A DNA stretch of 64,000 bases from Polaromonas sp. 39-63-25 (GCF_002278925.1 NZ_NCJH01000002.1:1-64000), one strand, 5' to 3'; shown: positions 53,469-62,671, numbered from the stretch's first letter. The notes: generated from the letters alone by a model not told the origin. A program made the numbers and translations.

Positions 53469-53501
53469 AAAAAAAGCCGCTCCGGAGAGCGGCTTTTTTT
53501 T
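53469..53501. terminator. Intrinsic terminator after rplS
   Basis: The stem agccgctc/gagcggct with loop cgga is flanked by A on the left and T on the right. It lies 15 bases beyond the rplS stop and can also act on the other strand. Confidence 0.9.
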
Positions 53502-53515
53502 GCGGGCCGGCTGTT

Positions 53516-53881
53516 TTATGCAGCTTTGGCGCCCAGCTTTTCCTTGATACGGGCCGACTTGCCGCTGCGGCTGCGCAGGTAGTACAGCTTGGCACGACGC
53601 ACGTCACCACGGCGTTTGACTTCGATCTTGGCGATCAGCGGGCTGTAGACCTGGAAGGTCCGCTCGACGCCTTCGCCGTTGGAGATCTTGCGCACGATGA
53701 AGCTGGAGTTCAGGCCGCGGTTGCGCTTGGCAATCACGACGCCTTCAAAAGCCTGCATACGCTTGCGGGTACCTTCAACCACGTTGACGCTGACAATCAC
53801 GGTGTCGCCGGGGGCGTACACGGGGATGGTCTTGTTCAGGCGGGCAATTTCTTCCTGCTCTAGGGTCTGGATCAGATTCAT
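53516..53881 (-). CDS. rplS: 50S ribosomal protein L19
   Basis: The 121-residue protein starts [67 protein letters not shown], the L19 sequence, and ends with the basic helix [14 protein letters not shown]. It is the last gene of the rpsP-rimM-trmD-rplS operon, with 132 bases between it and trmD. Confidence 0.98.
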   Translation of the reverse strand: MNLIQTLEQEEIARLNKTIPVYAPGDTVIVSVNVVEGTRKRMQAFEGVVIAKRNRGLNSSFIVRKISNGEGVERTFQVYSPLIAKIEVKRRGDVRRAKLYYLRSRSGKSARIKEKLGAKAA

Positions 53882-54013
53882 GATTTATTCCATCTAACTT
53901 TTTCGTTCATACACGCGCTACGCTAAAGACCGCAAATCCATGGACACATCAGGGGATGGTCAAGATGGTTGCAGTGGCCGCCAGAGGACCGAAAAGCCTT
54001 TGATTATAGCCAT

Positions 54014-54793
54014 TTATGGCTTCGGGGCCTTTTGCGACGGCAGATCGCTCAAAAAGGCCTCATCGGCGGCAGTCAGGCTGCCGGCTGCGCGGGCCTTGTC
54101 CAGCAGTTCTGGCCGGTGCTGCCGAGTCAGGGCCAGGCGCTGCTCGCGGCGCCAGCGCTCGATGTGGCCGTGGTTGCCCGACAAAAGCGTCTCCGGGGCC
54201 GTCTGGCCGCGCCAGGTCTCGGGCCGGGTGTAATGCGGGCAGTCGAGCAGGCCATCCAGCGCCGGGTTGAAACTGTCGAACTGGTGGCTGCCCTCGTCAT
54301 GGAGCACGCCCGGTTGCAGGCGCGCCACCGCGTCCAGCAAGGCCATCGCGGCAATTTCACCACCGGACAGCACAAAGTCGCCCAAGCTGATCTGCTGGTC
54401 CACATAGGTGTCGATAAAACGCTGGTCGAGCCCTTCGTAGCGGCCGCAGATCAGGACCGCACCAGCGCTGGCCGACCACGCAGCCACGCCGCCATGGTCG
54501 AGCGCACGCCCGATCGGCGAAAACAGGACCACCGGCGCCTGCTGGCCGGCCGGTTCGGCGCGGTCCTCGCGGATTTTTTCAAGACAGCGCGCCAGCGGCT
54601 CGGCCAGCATCACCATGCCGGGGCCGCCGCCGAAGGAACGGTCGTCAACCCGGCGGTAGTTGCCCTCGGCAAAATCGCGTGGGTTCCACAACTTCACCTC
54701 GACCAGGCCGGATTCGTAGGCACGGCGCGTCACGCCGCTGGTCAGAAACGGCGCAAACAGCTCGGGGAAAAGTGTGATGACGTCAAAACGCAT
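54014..54793 (-). CDS. trmD: tRNA (guanine-N1)-methyltransferase
   Basis: TrmD methylates G37 of tRNAs with SAM. The 259-residue reading from ATG 54793 starts MRFDVITLFPELFAPFL. The trefoil-knot motifs are FSPIGRALDHGGVAAWSASAGAVLICGRYEGLDQRFIDTYVDQQISLGDFVLSGGEIAAM. An upstream extension is not conserved. It lies in the ribosomal operon but is separated from rimM by a 163-bp gap containing a dispersed repeat. Confidence 0.98.
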   Translation of the reverse strand: MRFDVITLFPELFAPFLTSGVTRRAYESGLVEVKLWNPRDFAEGNYRRVDDRSFGGGPGMVMLAEPLARCLEKIREDRAEPAGQQAPVVLFSPIGRALDHGGVAAWSASAGAVLICGRYEGLDQRFIDTYVDQQISLGDFVLSGGEIAAMALLDAVARLQPGVLHDEGSHQFDSFNPALDGLLDCPHYTRPETWRGQTAPETLLSGNHGHIERWRREQRLALTRQHRPELLDKARAAGSLTAADEAFLSDLPSQKAPKP

Positions 54794-54855
54794 GGTTCTA
54801 CTATTTTGCGTCATGAACCGCCTAGCGACGCTGCCAGGGAAGGTTTAGACCAGCC

Positions 54856-54942
54856 GGGGCAGCGGAACCGGCTTCGCCGGGCCGCAGGCGTAGCGCCCCC
54901 TCGGGGGGCAGCGCAGTACGCGAAGCGACAAGCGTGGGGGCT
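54856..54942. repeat. GCCCCCACGG-type repeat inside the rpsP operon
   Basis: This copy runs gcagcggaaccggcttcg ... cgaagcgacaagcgtgggggct, with an inner gccccctcggggggc stem. It lies between rimM and trmD, within what is usually one transcript, so it will be present in the polycistronic mRNA. Confidence 0.75.
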
Positions 54943-54956
54943 CTACCTCGGGGGCT

Positions 54957-55532
54957 TTAATAGTCAGGCTGCCAGTCCACCGTGATGCTCTTGCCCGGCA
55001 GATCGACGGCATCCACATAGGCGGCCACAAAGGGGATCATGCGCTCCAGTATCTGCTCGCCTTCGGTGTATTCGACACACAGCACCGAATGCGGTCCGGT
55101 GGCCATCAGGTCGCGCACCTTGCCCAACACCACACCTTCGCGGTTGACGACGTTCAGGCCCAGCAGGTCGACCCAGTAATACTCGTCCTTGCCGGCCTTG
55201 GGAAAACTGCTGCGCGGCACAAAAATGCGCGCGCCGCGCAGGGCCTCGGCCGGCGTACGGTCGTCGATGCCCTCGAACTTGGCCACCACGGAGTCGGAAT
55301 GGGTTTTGGATTCGCTGACCGTCAGCACCACGGTACCGGAGAAAGCGTCAAAACCGGGCCGGTGTTTGGTATCCGGCGGCTGCAGAAACCAGCGGCCGGA
55401 AGAAAAAAGCGCCTCGGAAGAGGCGCTGTGGGCCAGGATTTTCACCCAGCCCTTGACGCCCCAGGCGTCAAGAATGCGCCCGACTTCAACCGCATCGTCT
55501 GGCAGGCCAGACGGCTCAAGGCCGGGCAACAT
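54957..55532 (-). CDS. rimM: Ribosome maturation factor RimM
   Basis: RimM binds S19 and helps 30S head assembly. The 191-residue protein has the N-terminal barrel (VEVGRILDAWGVKGWVKILAHSAS) and PRC-like C-terminal domain (DEYYWVDLLGLNVVNREGVVLGKVRDLMATGPHSVLCVEY). It lies 15 bases after rpsP. Confidence 0.97.
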   Translation of the reverse strand: MLPGLEPSGLPDDAVEVGRILDAWGVKGWVKILAHSASSEALFSSGRWFLQPPDTKHRPGFDAFSGTVVLTVSESKTHSDSVVAKFEGIDDRTPAEALRGARIFVPRSSFPKAGKDEYYWVDLLGLNVVNREGVVLGKVRDLMATGPHSVLCVEYTEGEQILERMIPFVAAYVDAVDLPGKSITVDWQPDY

Positions 55533-55547
55533 TCAGGAACCCGACAA

Positions 55548-55808
55548 TCAGGCAGCCTTGGGAGCTGCAGCAGCGCCCTGCTTGACCAGGCGCAGCACGG
55601 TGGGGGACGCTTGTGCGCCCACGCCGAGCCAGTGGGTCAGGCGGTCCTGCTCGATACGCAGGCCTTCTTCGCCACCTTTGGCAATCGGGTTGTAAAAACC
55701 GATGCGTTCGATGAAACGGCCATCGCGGCGGACGCGTTTGTCAGCCACAACAATATTGAAAAATGGACGGTGCTTAGAACCGCCGCGCGAGAGTCGGATG
55801 ACGACCAT
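55548..55808 (-). CDS. rpsP: 30S ribosomal protein S16
   Basis: The 86-residue protein starts [52 protein letters not shown], the S16 sequence. It heads the operon. The leader upstream contains a strong sigma-70-like promoter about 110 bases away. Confidence 0.98.
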   Translation of the reverse strand: MVVIRLSRGGSKHRPFFNIVVADKRVRRDGRFIERIGFYNPIAKGGEEGLRIEQDRLTHWLGVGAQASPTVLRLVKQGAAAAPKAA

Positions 55809-55916
55809 GATTTATCCTTCGGGTGGTGAGGTGAAAAAAAATCACCCCAAAATGTTCCTGCAGCGCTTGAGACACACGACATGGCACCCGGCCAGCGAAA
55901 TGCTGCAAAGCCGCAG

Positions 55917-55944
55917 ATTATAACCCGCGGCCTGCCGCTGTCCC
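55917..55944 (-). promoter_or_regulatory. Sigma-70-like promoter of the rpsP operon
   Basis: On the minus strand a tataat -10 box (55922-55917) is preceded, after 16 bases, by gggaca (55944-55939) as -35. The predicted start is about 100 bases from the rpsP start codon. Confidence 0.65.
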
Positions 55945-55991
55945 GTCCGCTGCGTTTCCCCAACGTCCTTCCAACCCATTTTTGGCACGCC

Positions 55992-56549
55992 ATGACCCTC
56001 CTGAGAGCCAGCCTTGACACCGATTTGCCGGCCATCACCGCCATTTACGCCCACCATGTGCTGGGCGGCACCGGCACCTTTGAAACCGAACCGCCCAGCG
56101 TGACGGACATGGCCACGCGCCGTGCCGACGTGTTGTCCAAGGGACTGCCCTACCTGGTCGCCGAAGTGGGCGGCGAGGTGGTCGGCTTTGCCTACGGCAA
56201 CTGGTTCAAGCCCCGGCCGGCCTACCGCTATTCGGTGGAGGATTCGATTTACCTGGCACCCGGCCAGCAGGGCAAAGGGCTAGGCCGCGCCCTGCTGACC
56301 GAACTGCTGGCGCGCTGCGAGGCCGCCGGCATTCGCAAGATCATGGCCATCATCGGCGATTCTGCCAACGCGGGATCGGTCGGCCTGCACCGCGCGCTCG
56401 GCTTCACGCTGGTGGGCGTCGTCGAGTCCTGCGGCTGGAAGATGGGCGCCTGGCGTGATATTGTGATCATGCAGAAAACACTGGGCGCCGGCGACACTTC
56501 GCCACCCCTGGATACCGCGCCCCCCTCTTCCTCACCCTCCCGCCCCTGA
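55992..56549 (+). CDS. GNAT N-acetyltransferase, phosphinothricin-acetyltransferase-like
   Basis: The 185-residue protein has the start LRASLDTDLPAITAIYAHHVLGGTGTFETEPPSVTDMATRR and the acetyl-CoA loop YLAPGQQGKGLGRALLTELL, then GLHRALGFTLVGVVESCGWKMGAWRDIVIMQKTL. This matches the PAT/Bar branch, whose natural substrates include methionine analogues. ATG 55992 is chosen because the upstream extension overlaps the rpsP promoter region. Confidence 0.92.
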   Translation: MTLLRASLDTDLPAITAIYAHHVLGGTGTFETEPPSVTDMATRRADVLSKGLPYLVAEVGGEVVGFAYGNWFKPRPAYRYSVEDSIYLAPGQQGKGLGRALLTELLARCEAAGIRKIMAIIGDSANAGSVGLHRALGFTLVGVVESCGWKMGAWRDIVIMQKTLGAGDTSPPLDTAPPSSSPSRP

Positions 56550-56557
56550 TTGCATTC

Positions 56558-57016
56558 ATGAAAAACAAGAACAAGACACTGGCCGCCTGGCTGGCTTTTG
56601 CCGGCGGCCAGCTGGGCATCCATCGCCTCTACCTGTACGGATGGCGCGATCTGCCGGCCTGGCTGCATCCCCTGGCCGCTGCCCTGGGCTGGTGGGGCGT
56701 TCAGCGCGTGCGGCAGTACGGCCAGGACGACCAGCTGGCGTGGGCGCTGGTACCGCTGCTGGGTTTCACCCTGGCGGCCACGGCGCTGACGGCGATTTAT
56801 TACGGCCTGATGGCCCCCGAAAAATGGAATGCCAAACACAACCCGTCGGTTGCACCGGACAGTGCTTGCGGCAAAACCAACTGGATCACCATGGCGGCCG
56901 TGGTCCTGGCCCTGCTGTTCGGCACGATTGCGCTGATGTCCAGCATCGTGTTCAGCTTCCAGCGCTACTTTGAATACCAGGTTGAAGAAGCGCGCAAGAT
57001 CAGCCAAAAGAGGTAG
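56558..57016 (+). CDS. Small membrane protein with TM2-like start
   Basis: The 152-residue protein starts MKNKNKTLAAWLAFAGGQLGIHRLYLYGWRDLPAWL, which recalls the TM2 motif (GxxGxHRFYLG). Four helices are likely (about 8-24, 33-50, 60-82 and 110-135). The function is unknown. It follows the acetyltransferase gene by 8 bases and a repeat begins immediately after the stop codon. Confidence 0.8.
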   Translation: MKNKNKTLAAWLAFAGGQLGIHRLYLYGWRDLPAWLHPLAAALGWWGVQRVRQYGQDDQLAWALVPLLGFTLAATALTAIYYGLMAPEKWNAKHNPSVAPDSACGKTNWITMAAVVLALLFGTIALMSSIVFSFQRYFEYQVEEARKISQKR

Positions 57017-57120
57017 CGCCCCCACGGTTGCTCACTGCGTGTAGCGCCCTGCCCCCCGAGGGGGCCGCTGCGCCTGCGGACTGGCAAAGCCAGATCCGCG
57101 GCCCCTGCTTGACGAAGATC
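57017..57120. repeat. GCCCCCACGG-type repeat
   Basis: This copy runs gcccccacggttgctcac ... tggcaaagccagatccgcgg, with inner hairpins gcccccc/ggggggc-like and ctggcaaagccag. It begins directly at the upstream stop codon and lies close to the Pit gene end. Confidence 0.8.
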
Positions 57121-57145
57121 GCCCGCGCGCTAAATCCGGACGTGA

Positions 57146-58156
57146 TCAGAAAACCTGCAGGCTGACCCAGTAGGCGATGGCCGCGACAAAGGCCGAAGCC
57201 GGGATCGTGAAAACCCAGGCCCAGACGATGTTGCCGGCCACGCCCCAGCGCACCGCGGAGGCGCGCTGGGTGGAACCCACCCCGACGATGGCGCCGGTGA
57301 TGGTGTGGGTTGTCGACACCGGAATGCCCAGACCGGTGGCCAGAAACAGCGTGATGGCGCCGCCGGTTTCCGCACAGAAGCCGCCCACGGGCTTGAGCTT
57401 GGTGATTTTCTGGCCCATGGTTTTCACGATGCGCCAGCCGCCGAACATGGTGCCCGCGGCAATCGCGACGTAGCAGCTGACAATCGCCCAGGTTGGCGGG
57501 GCGCTGTCGCTGGCCGAGGTGTAGCCGGTGGCAATCAGCAGCATCCAGATGATGCCAATGGTTTTCTGCGCATCGTTGCCGCCATGGCCCAGGCTGTAGG
57601 CGCCGGCCGAGACCAGCTGCAGGCGCCGGAACCAGCGGTCCACGCGCGACGGCGTGGCGCGGCGGCAGACCCAGGCGACCAGCACCATCATCAGCGAGCC
57701 GAGCAGAAAACCCAGCAACGGCGAGACAAAAATGAAGGCCACGGTTTTCAGGATGCCGCCGGCCACCAATGCCCCGGCGCCCGACTTGGCCATCACCGCG
57801 CCGACGATCCCGCCAATCAGCGCATGCGAGGAACTGCTGGGAATGCCGTAGTACCAGGTCACCAGGTTCCAGCTGATGGCGCCTATCAGTGCGCCGAACA
57901 CCACATGGGTGTCGACAATACCCGGCTGCACAATGCCCTTGCCCACGGTGGCGGCCACACTGAGGTGAAAGACAAAGATGGCGACAAAATTGAAGGTCGC
58001 TGCAAACAGCACCGCCTGCCCGGGCTTGAGGACCCCGGTCGACACCACGGTGGCAATCGAGTTGGCCGCATCATGAAAGCCATTCATGAAGTCGAAGGCC
58101 ACCGCCAGAATGACCAGCATGACCACCACCCACAGGGCCGTCTGTACGGTCTCCAT
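57146..58156 (-). CDS. pitA: Inorganic phosphate transporter, Pit family
   Basis: The 336-residue inner-membrane protein has the duplicated Pit signatures FDFMNGFHDAANSIATVVSTG and SLGHGGNDAQKTIGIIWMLL, and SSSSHALIGGIVGAVMAKSG. It would move metal-phosphate with protons. ATG 58156 is taken; an upstream extension lies in the DUF47 gene. It starts 2 bases after DUF47, which often regulates Pit. Confidence 0.94.
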   Translation of the reverse strand: METVQTALWVVVMLVILAVAFDFMNGFHDAANSIATVVSTGVLKPGQAVLFAATFNFVAIFVFHLSVAATVGKGIVQPGIVDTHVVFGALIGAISWNLVTWYYGIPSSSSHALIGGIVGAVMAKSGAGALVAGGILKTVAFIFVSPLLGFLLGSLMMVLVAWVCRRATPSRVDRWFRRLQLVSAGAYSLGHGGNDAQKTIGIIWMLLIATGYTSASDSAPPTWAIVSCYVAIAAGTMFGGWRIVKTMGQKITKLKPVGGFCAETGGAITLFLATGLGIPVSTTHTITGAIVGVGSTQRASAVRWGVAGNIVWAWVFTIPASAFVAAIAYWVSLQVF

Positions 58157-58158
58157 GT

Positions 58159-58806
58159 TCAGGAGTTTTCGAGGACGATGCCCTCGATCAGGTTGGCCAC
58201 GTCTTCGCATTTGTCCGTGATGGTTTCCAGCAGCTCGTAAATCGCCTTGAGCTTGATGACTTCGCGCACATCAGGCTCTTCGCGAAACAGCTTGCTCATG
58301 GCCGAGCGCATGACGCGGTCGGCATCGGACTCGAGCTTGTCGATTTCCTCGCAGGTCTTCAGGGCGGCTTCGGCCGTGGCGGCGTCGCTGAGCCTGCCGA
58401 TCAGGGCGACCGCGTCTTTCAGGCGCTCGCAGCATTTGACGCTGAGGTCCGTCAGGCGCACGATCTCCTCGGTCATGTGGTGCACGTCGTACAGCGCCAT
58501 GGTTTCGGCCGAGTCCTGGATCAGGTCGCAGACATCGTCCATGGTGTTGATCAGCGAATGGATCTGCTCGCGGTCGATCGGCGTGATGAAGGTCTTGTGC
58601 AGCATGCGGTTGACCTCCTGCGTGATCCGGTCGGCCGCGCGTTCGGCGTTGTCGACTTCCCGGTTGTAGGCTTCGCGCTTTTGCACATCGCTGTAGTTGG
58701 CCACCAGGTTGGAGAACGCGCGGGCAGCCTCCACGATGCGGTCAGCATGCTGGTTGAACAACTCGAAAAAATTGCCTTCACGCGGCAACAGTTTGCCAAA
58801 CAGCAT
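58159..58806 (-). CDS. DUF47 family (PhoU-like) phosphate transport accessory protein
   Basis: The 215-residue helical protein starts MLFGKLLPREGNFFELFNQHADRIVEAARAF and has the PhoU-like repeats with acidic metal-binding patterns (NAERAADRITQEVNRMLHKTFITPIDREQIHSLINTMDDVCDLIQDSAE). ATG 58806 follows gaggag by 6 bases. Its coupling to pitA suggests control of phosphate import. Confidence 0.93.
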   Translation of the reverse strand: MLFGKLLPREGNFFELFNQHADRIVEAARAFSNLVANYSDVQKREAYNREVDNAERAADRITQEVNRMLHKTFITPIDREQIHSLINTMDDVCDLIQDSAETMALYDVHHMTEEIVRLTDLSVKCCERLKDAVALIGRLSDAATAEAALKTCEEIDKLESDADRVMRSAMSKLFREEPDVREVIKLKAIYELLETITDKCEDVANLIEGIVLENS

Positions 58807-58870
58807 CTTCAACTCCTCGGGGGTGCATGTCAGTTATATATGACAGATTTGTGACTATCGGGAGTTTAAC

Positions 58871-58980
58871 GCCCCCACGGTCGCGCACTACGTGTCGCTC
58901 CCTGCCCCCCCGAGGGGGCCGCTGCGCCTGCGGACTGGCAAAGCCAGATCCGCGGCCCCTGCCTGGCTAAGATCCGCTCG
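58871..58980. repeat. GCCCCCACGG-type repeat
   Basis: This copy is very similar to 57017-57120 (shared gcccccacggt, cgagggggccgctgcgcc, and tggcaaagccagatccgcgg). It lies between the DUF47 and DUF486 genes. Confidence 0.85.
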
Positions 58981-58996
58981 CTCCCAAGGCCCTGGG

Positions 58997-59359
58997 TCAG
59001 GCCGACCGGAAGATGAAGTACACCGCGCCCACCATGCACAGCGCCGCCCACAGGTAATCGAGCTTGAGCGGCTCGTTGAGGTAGAACACCGCGAAGGGGA
59101 CAAACACCGTCAGGGTGATGACCTCCTGCATGATCTTGAGCTGCCCGATGTTGTACAGCGTGAAGCCGATGCGGTTGCCAGGCACCTGCAGCAGGTACTC
59201 GAACAGCGCAATGCCCCAGCTCACCAGCGCGGCGATGTACCAGGGCGCGGTCGCCAGGTTCTTCAGGTGGCCGTACCACGCAAAGGTCATGAACACGTTG
59301 GACAGCAGCAGCAACCCGATGGCTTGTGCCGAGATCGGAAGGGATTGCAGAAATTGCAT
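58997..59359 (-). CDS. DUF486 family small membrane protein (DMT-like)
   Basis: The 120-residue protein has four hydrophobic helices (SAQAIGLLLLSNVFMTFAWYGHL; PWYIAALVSWGIALFEYLLQVPGNRIGF; MQEVITLTVFVPFAVFYL; YLWAALCMVGAVYFIF), the DUF486 pattern, a half-size drug/metabolite transporter relative. ATG 59359 is chosen. Function unknown. Confidence 0.88.
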   Translation of the reverse strand: MQFLQSLPISAQAIGLLLLSNVFMTFAWYGHLKNLATAPWYIAALVSWGIALFEYLLQVPGNRIGFTLYNIGQLKIMQEVITLTVFVPFAVFYLNEPLKLDYLWAALCMVGAVYFIFRSA

Positions 59360-59394
59360 AAAACTCCGTGTTGAGTCGTTGGGCCGCCCCGAGG

Positions 59395-59541
59395 TCACTC
59401 CAGGTCAGGCAGCAGCAGAAACACCAGGCTTGAGAGGTTTTTAATGGCTCCAGCCCTTATCCAGCCTGCTCGACCAGCTATAAAACCCATAGCAGTCAAC
59501 AACACCACCGGAAACAGGGCGGCAAACACAGGTGAATTCAT
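59395..59541 (-). pseudogene. Truncated N-terminus of an AEC-family transporter
   Basis: Reading from ATG 59541 gives MNSPVFAALFPVVLLTAMGF then IAGRAGWIRAGAIKNLSSLVF, then LLLPDLE and a stop: 48 residues. This matches the first two helices of auxin-efflux-carrier family transporters and then stops at a DUF486-side junction. The middle (ctgctatgggttttatagc and following tggataagggctggagcc) also resembles a GCTAT-type repeat, so repeat-mediated deletion is likely. Confidence 0.55.
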
Positions 59542-59588
59542 GCGGCGATCTTAGCCGCGTGCCCTACACGCGACGGGCGCCCTGCCCC

Positions 59589-60242
59589 TCAGGCCCGGGC
59601 AATCCAGCGCTGGTGGGCGGCGAGTTTTTCCACATCGCGCCAGGACTGGCACTGTCCGGCCATGCGCGGCCAGATGCGCAGCAGCAGCTCGCACTCGGCC
59701 AGTGTGTCGGCCGCCGCCTGGTGCCGCGGCGCGCAGATGATGCCGAAATGAGCCAGCCATTCGTCGAGTGCGCGCGCCTTGACCCTCTCATGGGTCACGG
59801 CGCACAGCTGCTCAATGTCCACCCAGCGGTTCGGCAGCCCCGCGCCCAGGTGCTGCAGGACATGCCGGCCAATCATGGCCTGGTCGAACGGAGCGTGAAA
59901 GGCCAGCAGCGGCGAGTCGCCGATGAAGTCCGCAAAGGCGCGCAGGGCCTGGTCGGGCGGCACCCCTTCACTCTGGCGCTGCAGCCCGATGCCATGCAGC
60001 AGGATGTTGTCTTTGCTTGATCCGACCGAAGACTGGCGCAGCACCACCTCGAAACTGTCGCCCGGCATGATGCTCAGGCGTCTGGCCGTCCAGTCCACCT
60101 GCACGGCAATGGCGGCAATCGCCAGCAACTGGTCGCGCTGGGGATCCAGCCCGCTGGTCTCCACATCAAGCACCACCCAGCGCGCCTCATCCGCGCCGGC
60201 CAGCGCGGCGAAAGGCTTTTTCAGCCAGTCCGCCCAGCTCAT
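59589..60242 (-). CDS. DnaQ-like 3'-5' exonuclease
   Basis: The 217-residue protein has the DEDDh exonuclease motifs: VVLDVETSGLDPQRDQLLAIAAIAV, LLAFHAPFDQAMIGRHV and RHQAAADTLAECELLL. It resembles the epsilon-like exonucleases encoded next to DUF294 genes. It overlaps the upstream gene by 4 bases. The substrate (DNA or RNA) cannot be told. Confidence 0.93.
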   Translation of the reverse strand: MSWADWLKKPFAALAGADEARWVVLDVETSGLDPQRDQLLAIAAIAVQVDWTARRLSIMPGDSFEVVLRQSSVGSSKDNILLHGIGLQRQSEGVPPDQALRAFADFIGDSPLLAFHAPFDQAMIGRHVLQHLGAGLPNRWVDIEQLCAVTHERVKARALDEWLAHFGIICAPRHQAAADTLAECELLLRIWPRMAGQCQSWRDVEKLAAHQRWIARA

Positions 60243-62152
60243 CGTTCGTAGTCCAACTGCAGGCGCTGCTGCAGCGAGCGCGCCACGCGAAACGACTCGC
60301 GCAGGATGCGCCTGTCGATGTCGTTCAGACGGTCGACTTTCAGGTGATTCGGCTGCTGCGGCGAGGCCGTGCCTTCGAGCTGCACGCGCAACCGCAGGGT
60401 CTGCAAAAATTCGAAACCGCTGACCCAGGCCTGGTATTCGGACGGGGCCAGCCCCAGCAGCGGACCAACGGCGTCCAGCCGTTCCCGGGTGTTGGTGGCC
60501 GTCACGCCGCGGCTGAGCGAATAAATGCGCGCGACATCGACAAAAATCGCGGCGCCCTGCAGCTTGAGGTCAATCATGCCGTCGTCGTCCACCGCAATGG
60601 AGCCGGTCCAGTTCAGCGGCGGGCTGTGCATCAGCGCGTTGGTCGCCAGTTGCTTGATGAAGCGCGGCGCGCGCCGCGCCGACTCGCTGATCTCCTGGCG
60701 CAGGCTGTCGGCCAGGCGCGCATCGCCGGCCAGCGGCCGGAAGTCGAAGTAAATGCTCGCATTGAGCAAATCCTCGGGCGCCCCGTGTTCTATCCAGTGC
60801 GCAAAACGCTCACGCCACTGATGCAGGGTCAGGCAGCAGGCCGGCTCGCTGGCCATGATGCCGCCGCGGCACAGCGGGTAGCCGCAGGCATCGAGCGCCA
60901 CATTGACCTCACGGGCAAAACGCAGCGCGGCCTCGCGCTGGGCCGGCGTCGTGTCGTCAGGCAGGATCAGCGCGTTGTCCTGGTCGGTCGCAATGGTCTG
61001 CTCGCTGCGCCCTTCCGAGCCCAGCGCCAACCAGCACAGGCGGCTCAGATCGATGCCGTGCTCCCCGGCCTTGATCTCCAGCAGGCGCAAGGTGAGCACG
61101 TCGTTGAGGTGGCTGATCAGCGCCGTGAGCTGGCGCGCATGCACCCCCTGGCCCAGCAGGCTGTGCGCAAACCGCCGGATGTCCTGCGCCACGATCTTGA
61201 GCATCTCCACATCGGCGGCAGAACGGATCGAGGTGCTGACCTGCTTGAGGCTCAGGCGCTGCATCGCAAACAGGTCGCGCTCCGACACCACACCCACGGC
61301 GATCCCGTCACGCGTGACCGGTACATGGCGGATGCCGTGTTTGCTCATCAGGAGGGCCGCGTCCAGCGCCGTGTGTTCGTGGCTCAGCGTCAGCACCGGC
61401 TGCACCATGGCCTGCGCGATGGGCGTGTCCAGCGGCAGCTCCGCCAGCGTGACACGGCCCAGGATGTCATACCGCGTGAGAATGCCCAGCGGCCGCCCGC
61501 CCTCGTCGGTCACCAGCATGGAGCCGATGCGCTGCTGGTGCATGCGGCTCAGCGCCTCGCGCAGCGGTGTGCCGGGCGGACAGGTCACCGGCGCCTGGCG
61601 CGCGACATCGCCCAGCGGTGTCTCCAGCGACTGTTCGGCCAGCGCCTGCGAGGCATAAGCCACCTGCAGGGCGCGCCGCGAGAGGTCCAGGAACTTGAGG
61701 ATGCGCCGGTTCAGGAAGTCGGCAAACGGCGGGCTCATCACGGCCAGCGCATGCATGGAAGCCAGCGGCAGGGCCAGCACAAAGGTGTCGGCCACGGCGC
61801 GGTAGGACGCCGTCACCGCGCGCTGCGCCAGCGCTGCACTGACGGGAAACAGCTCGCCCGGTTCGTAGTGGAAAGCACCGCCCGACAGCTCGGCCAGCCC
61901 GCGCTCGCCGATCACCGCGCCCTGGCGGATGAAGAACAGTTCCGTGACCGGCCCGCTGTCGGGCTCGATCAAAATTTCTTCGGGTGCGAAGTAGTTTTGC
62001 CGGGCATGGCTCAAGAAGAAGTCCACGTCGCCGGCCTGCATCTGCGCAAACGGCGGATGCCGCATCAGTTCCTGGCGCAAATTGGCCAGCAGGCTGCTCG
62101 ACGGGCTCAAGTCGGCGTTGAGCAGGGAAAGAGGCTGTTCGGCATCCGTCAC
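60239..62152 (-). CDS. DUF294 nucleotidyltransferase-like protein with cNMP and CBS domains
   Basis: The 637-residue protein has, in order, a cyclic-nucleotide-binding-like domain (about 25-150; FLSHARQNYFAPEEILIEPDSG), two CBS repeats (about 175-300; RQAPVTCPPGTPLREALSRMHQQRIGSMLVTDEGGRPLGILTRYDI), a DUF294 nucleotidyltransferase (LALGSEGRSEQTIATDQDNALIL) and a helical C-terminus. It resembles regulators that uridylylate or sense nucleotides. It overlaps the exonuclease gene by 4 bases. No partner is visible. Confidence 0.92.
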   Translation of the reverse strand: MTDAEQPLSLLNADLSPSSSLLANLRQELMRHPPFAQMQAGDVDFFLSHARQNYFAPEEILIEPDSGPVTELFFIRQGAVIGERGLAELSGGAFHYEPGELFPVSAALAQRAVTASYRAVADTFVLALPLASMHALAVMSPPFADFLNRRILKFLDLSRRALQVAYASQALAEQSLETPLGDVARQAPVTCPPGTPLREALSRMHQQRIGSMLVTDEGGRPLGILTRYDILGRVTLAELPLDTPIAQAMVQPVLTLSHEHTALDAALLMSKHGIRHVPVTRDGIAVGVVSERDLFAMQRLSLKQVSTSIRSAADVEMLKIVAQDIRRFAHSLLGQGVHARQLTALISHLNDVLTLRLLEIKAGEHGIDLSRLCWLALGSEGRSEQTIATDQDNALILPDDTTPAQREAALRFAREVNVALDACGYPLCRGGIMASEPACCLTLHQWRERFAHWIEHGAPEDLLNASIYFDFRPLAGDARLADSLRQEISESARRAPRFIKQLATNALMHSPPLNWTGSIAVDDDGMIDLKLQGAAIFVDVARIYSLSRGVTATNTRERLDAVGPLLGLAPSEYQAWVSGFEFLQTLRLRVQLEGTASPQQPNHLKVDRLNDIDRRILRESFRVARSLQQRLQLDYER

Positions 62153-62244
62153 GGGCGTCTCCTGATATTTTGAAAACCATTATCCGGGAAGGACTTGCTG
62201 TTGTGCTGATTCAGCGCAAACGGGGCCACCGTTTTGCCCCAATC

Positions 62245-62640
62245 CCACTCCTGCCCGTTCGGGCTGAGCCTGTCGAAGTCTGTGCAAGCTTGCGCTTCGA
62301 TGGGTGTTCAAACAAGCCGGGTCTCGGCCCGGCGGCCGACTCACTTTCTCTTGCGTCGCCAAGAGAAAGTAAGCAAAGAGAAGGCGACCCGATGGTCTGG
62401 GACCCTCCGCTTCGCTACGGGCAACCTGCGGTGCTCGACAAAAGCGGGGGCTCGCTCGAACTCGGCTTCGCTCAGACAATCGCAAGCCCTGATCCGTTTT
62501 TGCCTGTGCTCCTCGGCCCAGCCCGACGGGTGGAGAAGAGAAACCAAATACCAGAGACAAAATCCGGAGTCCTTGAAGCGCGCAGCGCTTCAAGGACGGG
62601 AATCCCAACAGACCGTCACGTTTGCACGCGAGCAAAACAA
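62245..62640. repeat. Dispersed intergenic repeat, right copy
   Basis: The segment has cactttctcttgcgtcgcc and its complement-like agagaaagtaagcaaagag, a motif spread through many Burkholderiales genomes. From 62437 it matches the left end of the window (1-215). The hairpin at 62571-62595 (ccttgaagcg/cgcttcaagg, loop cgcag) corresponds to the one at 136-160. ORFs here (for example 62170-62757) are not conserved and are not called. Confidence 0.85.
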
Positions 62641-62671
62641 GCACACGTGATGCAAGGACCTGCCTTCAATC

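Noticed and set aside
60344-62173. 609-codon open frame opposite the DUF294 gene
   Set aside because: Arg/Gln/His-rich shadow sequence with no domain; the minus strand carries the conserved CBS and nucleotidyltransferase motifs.
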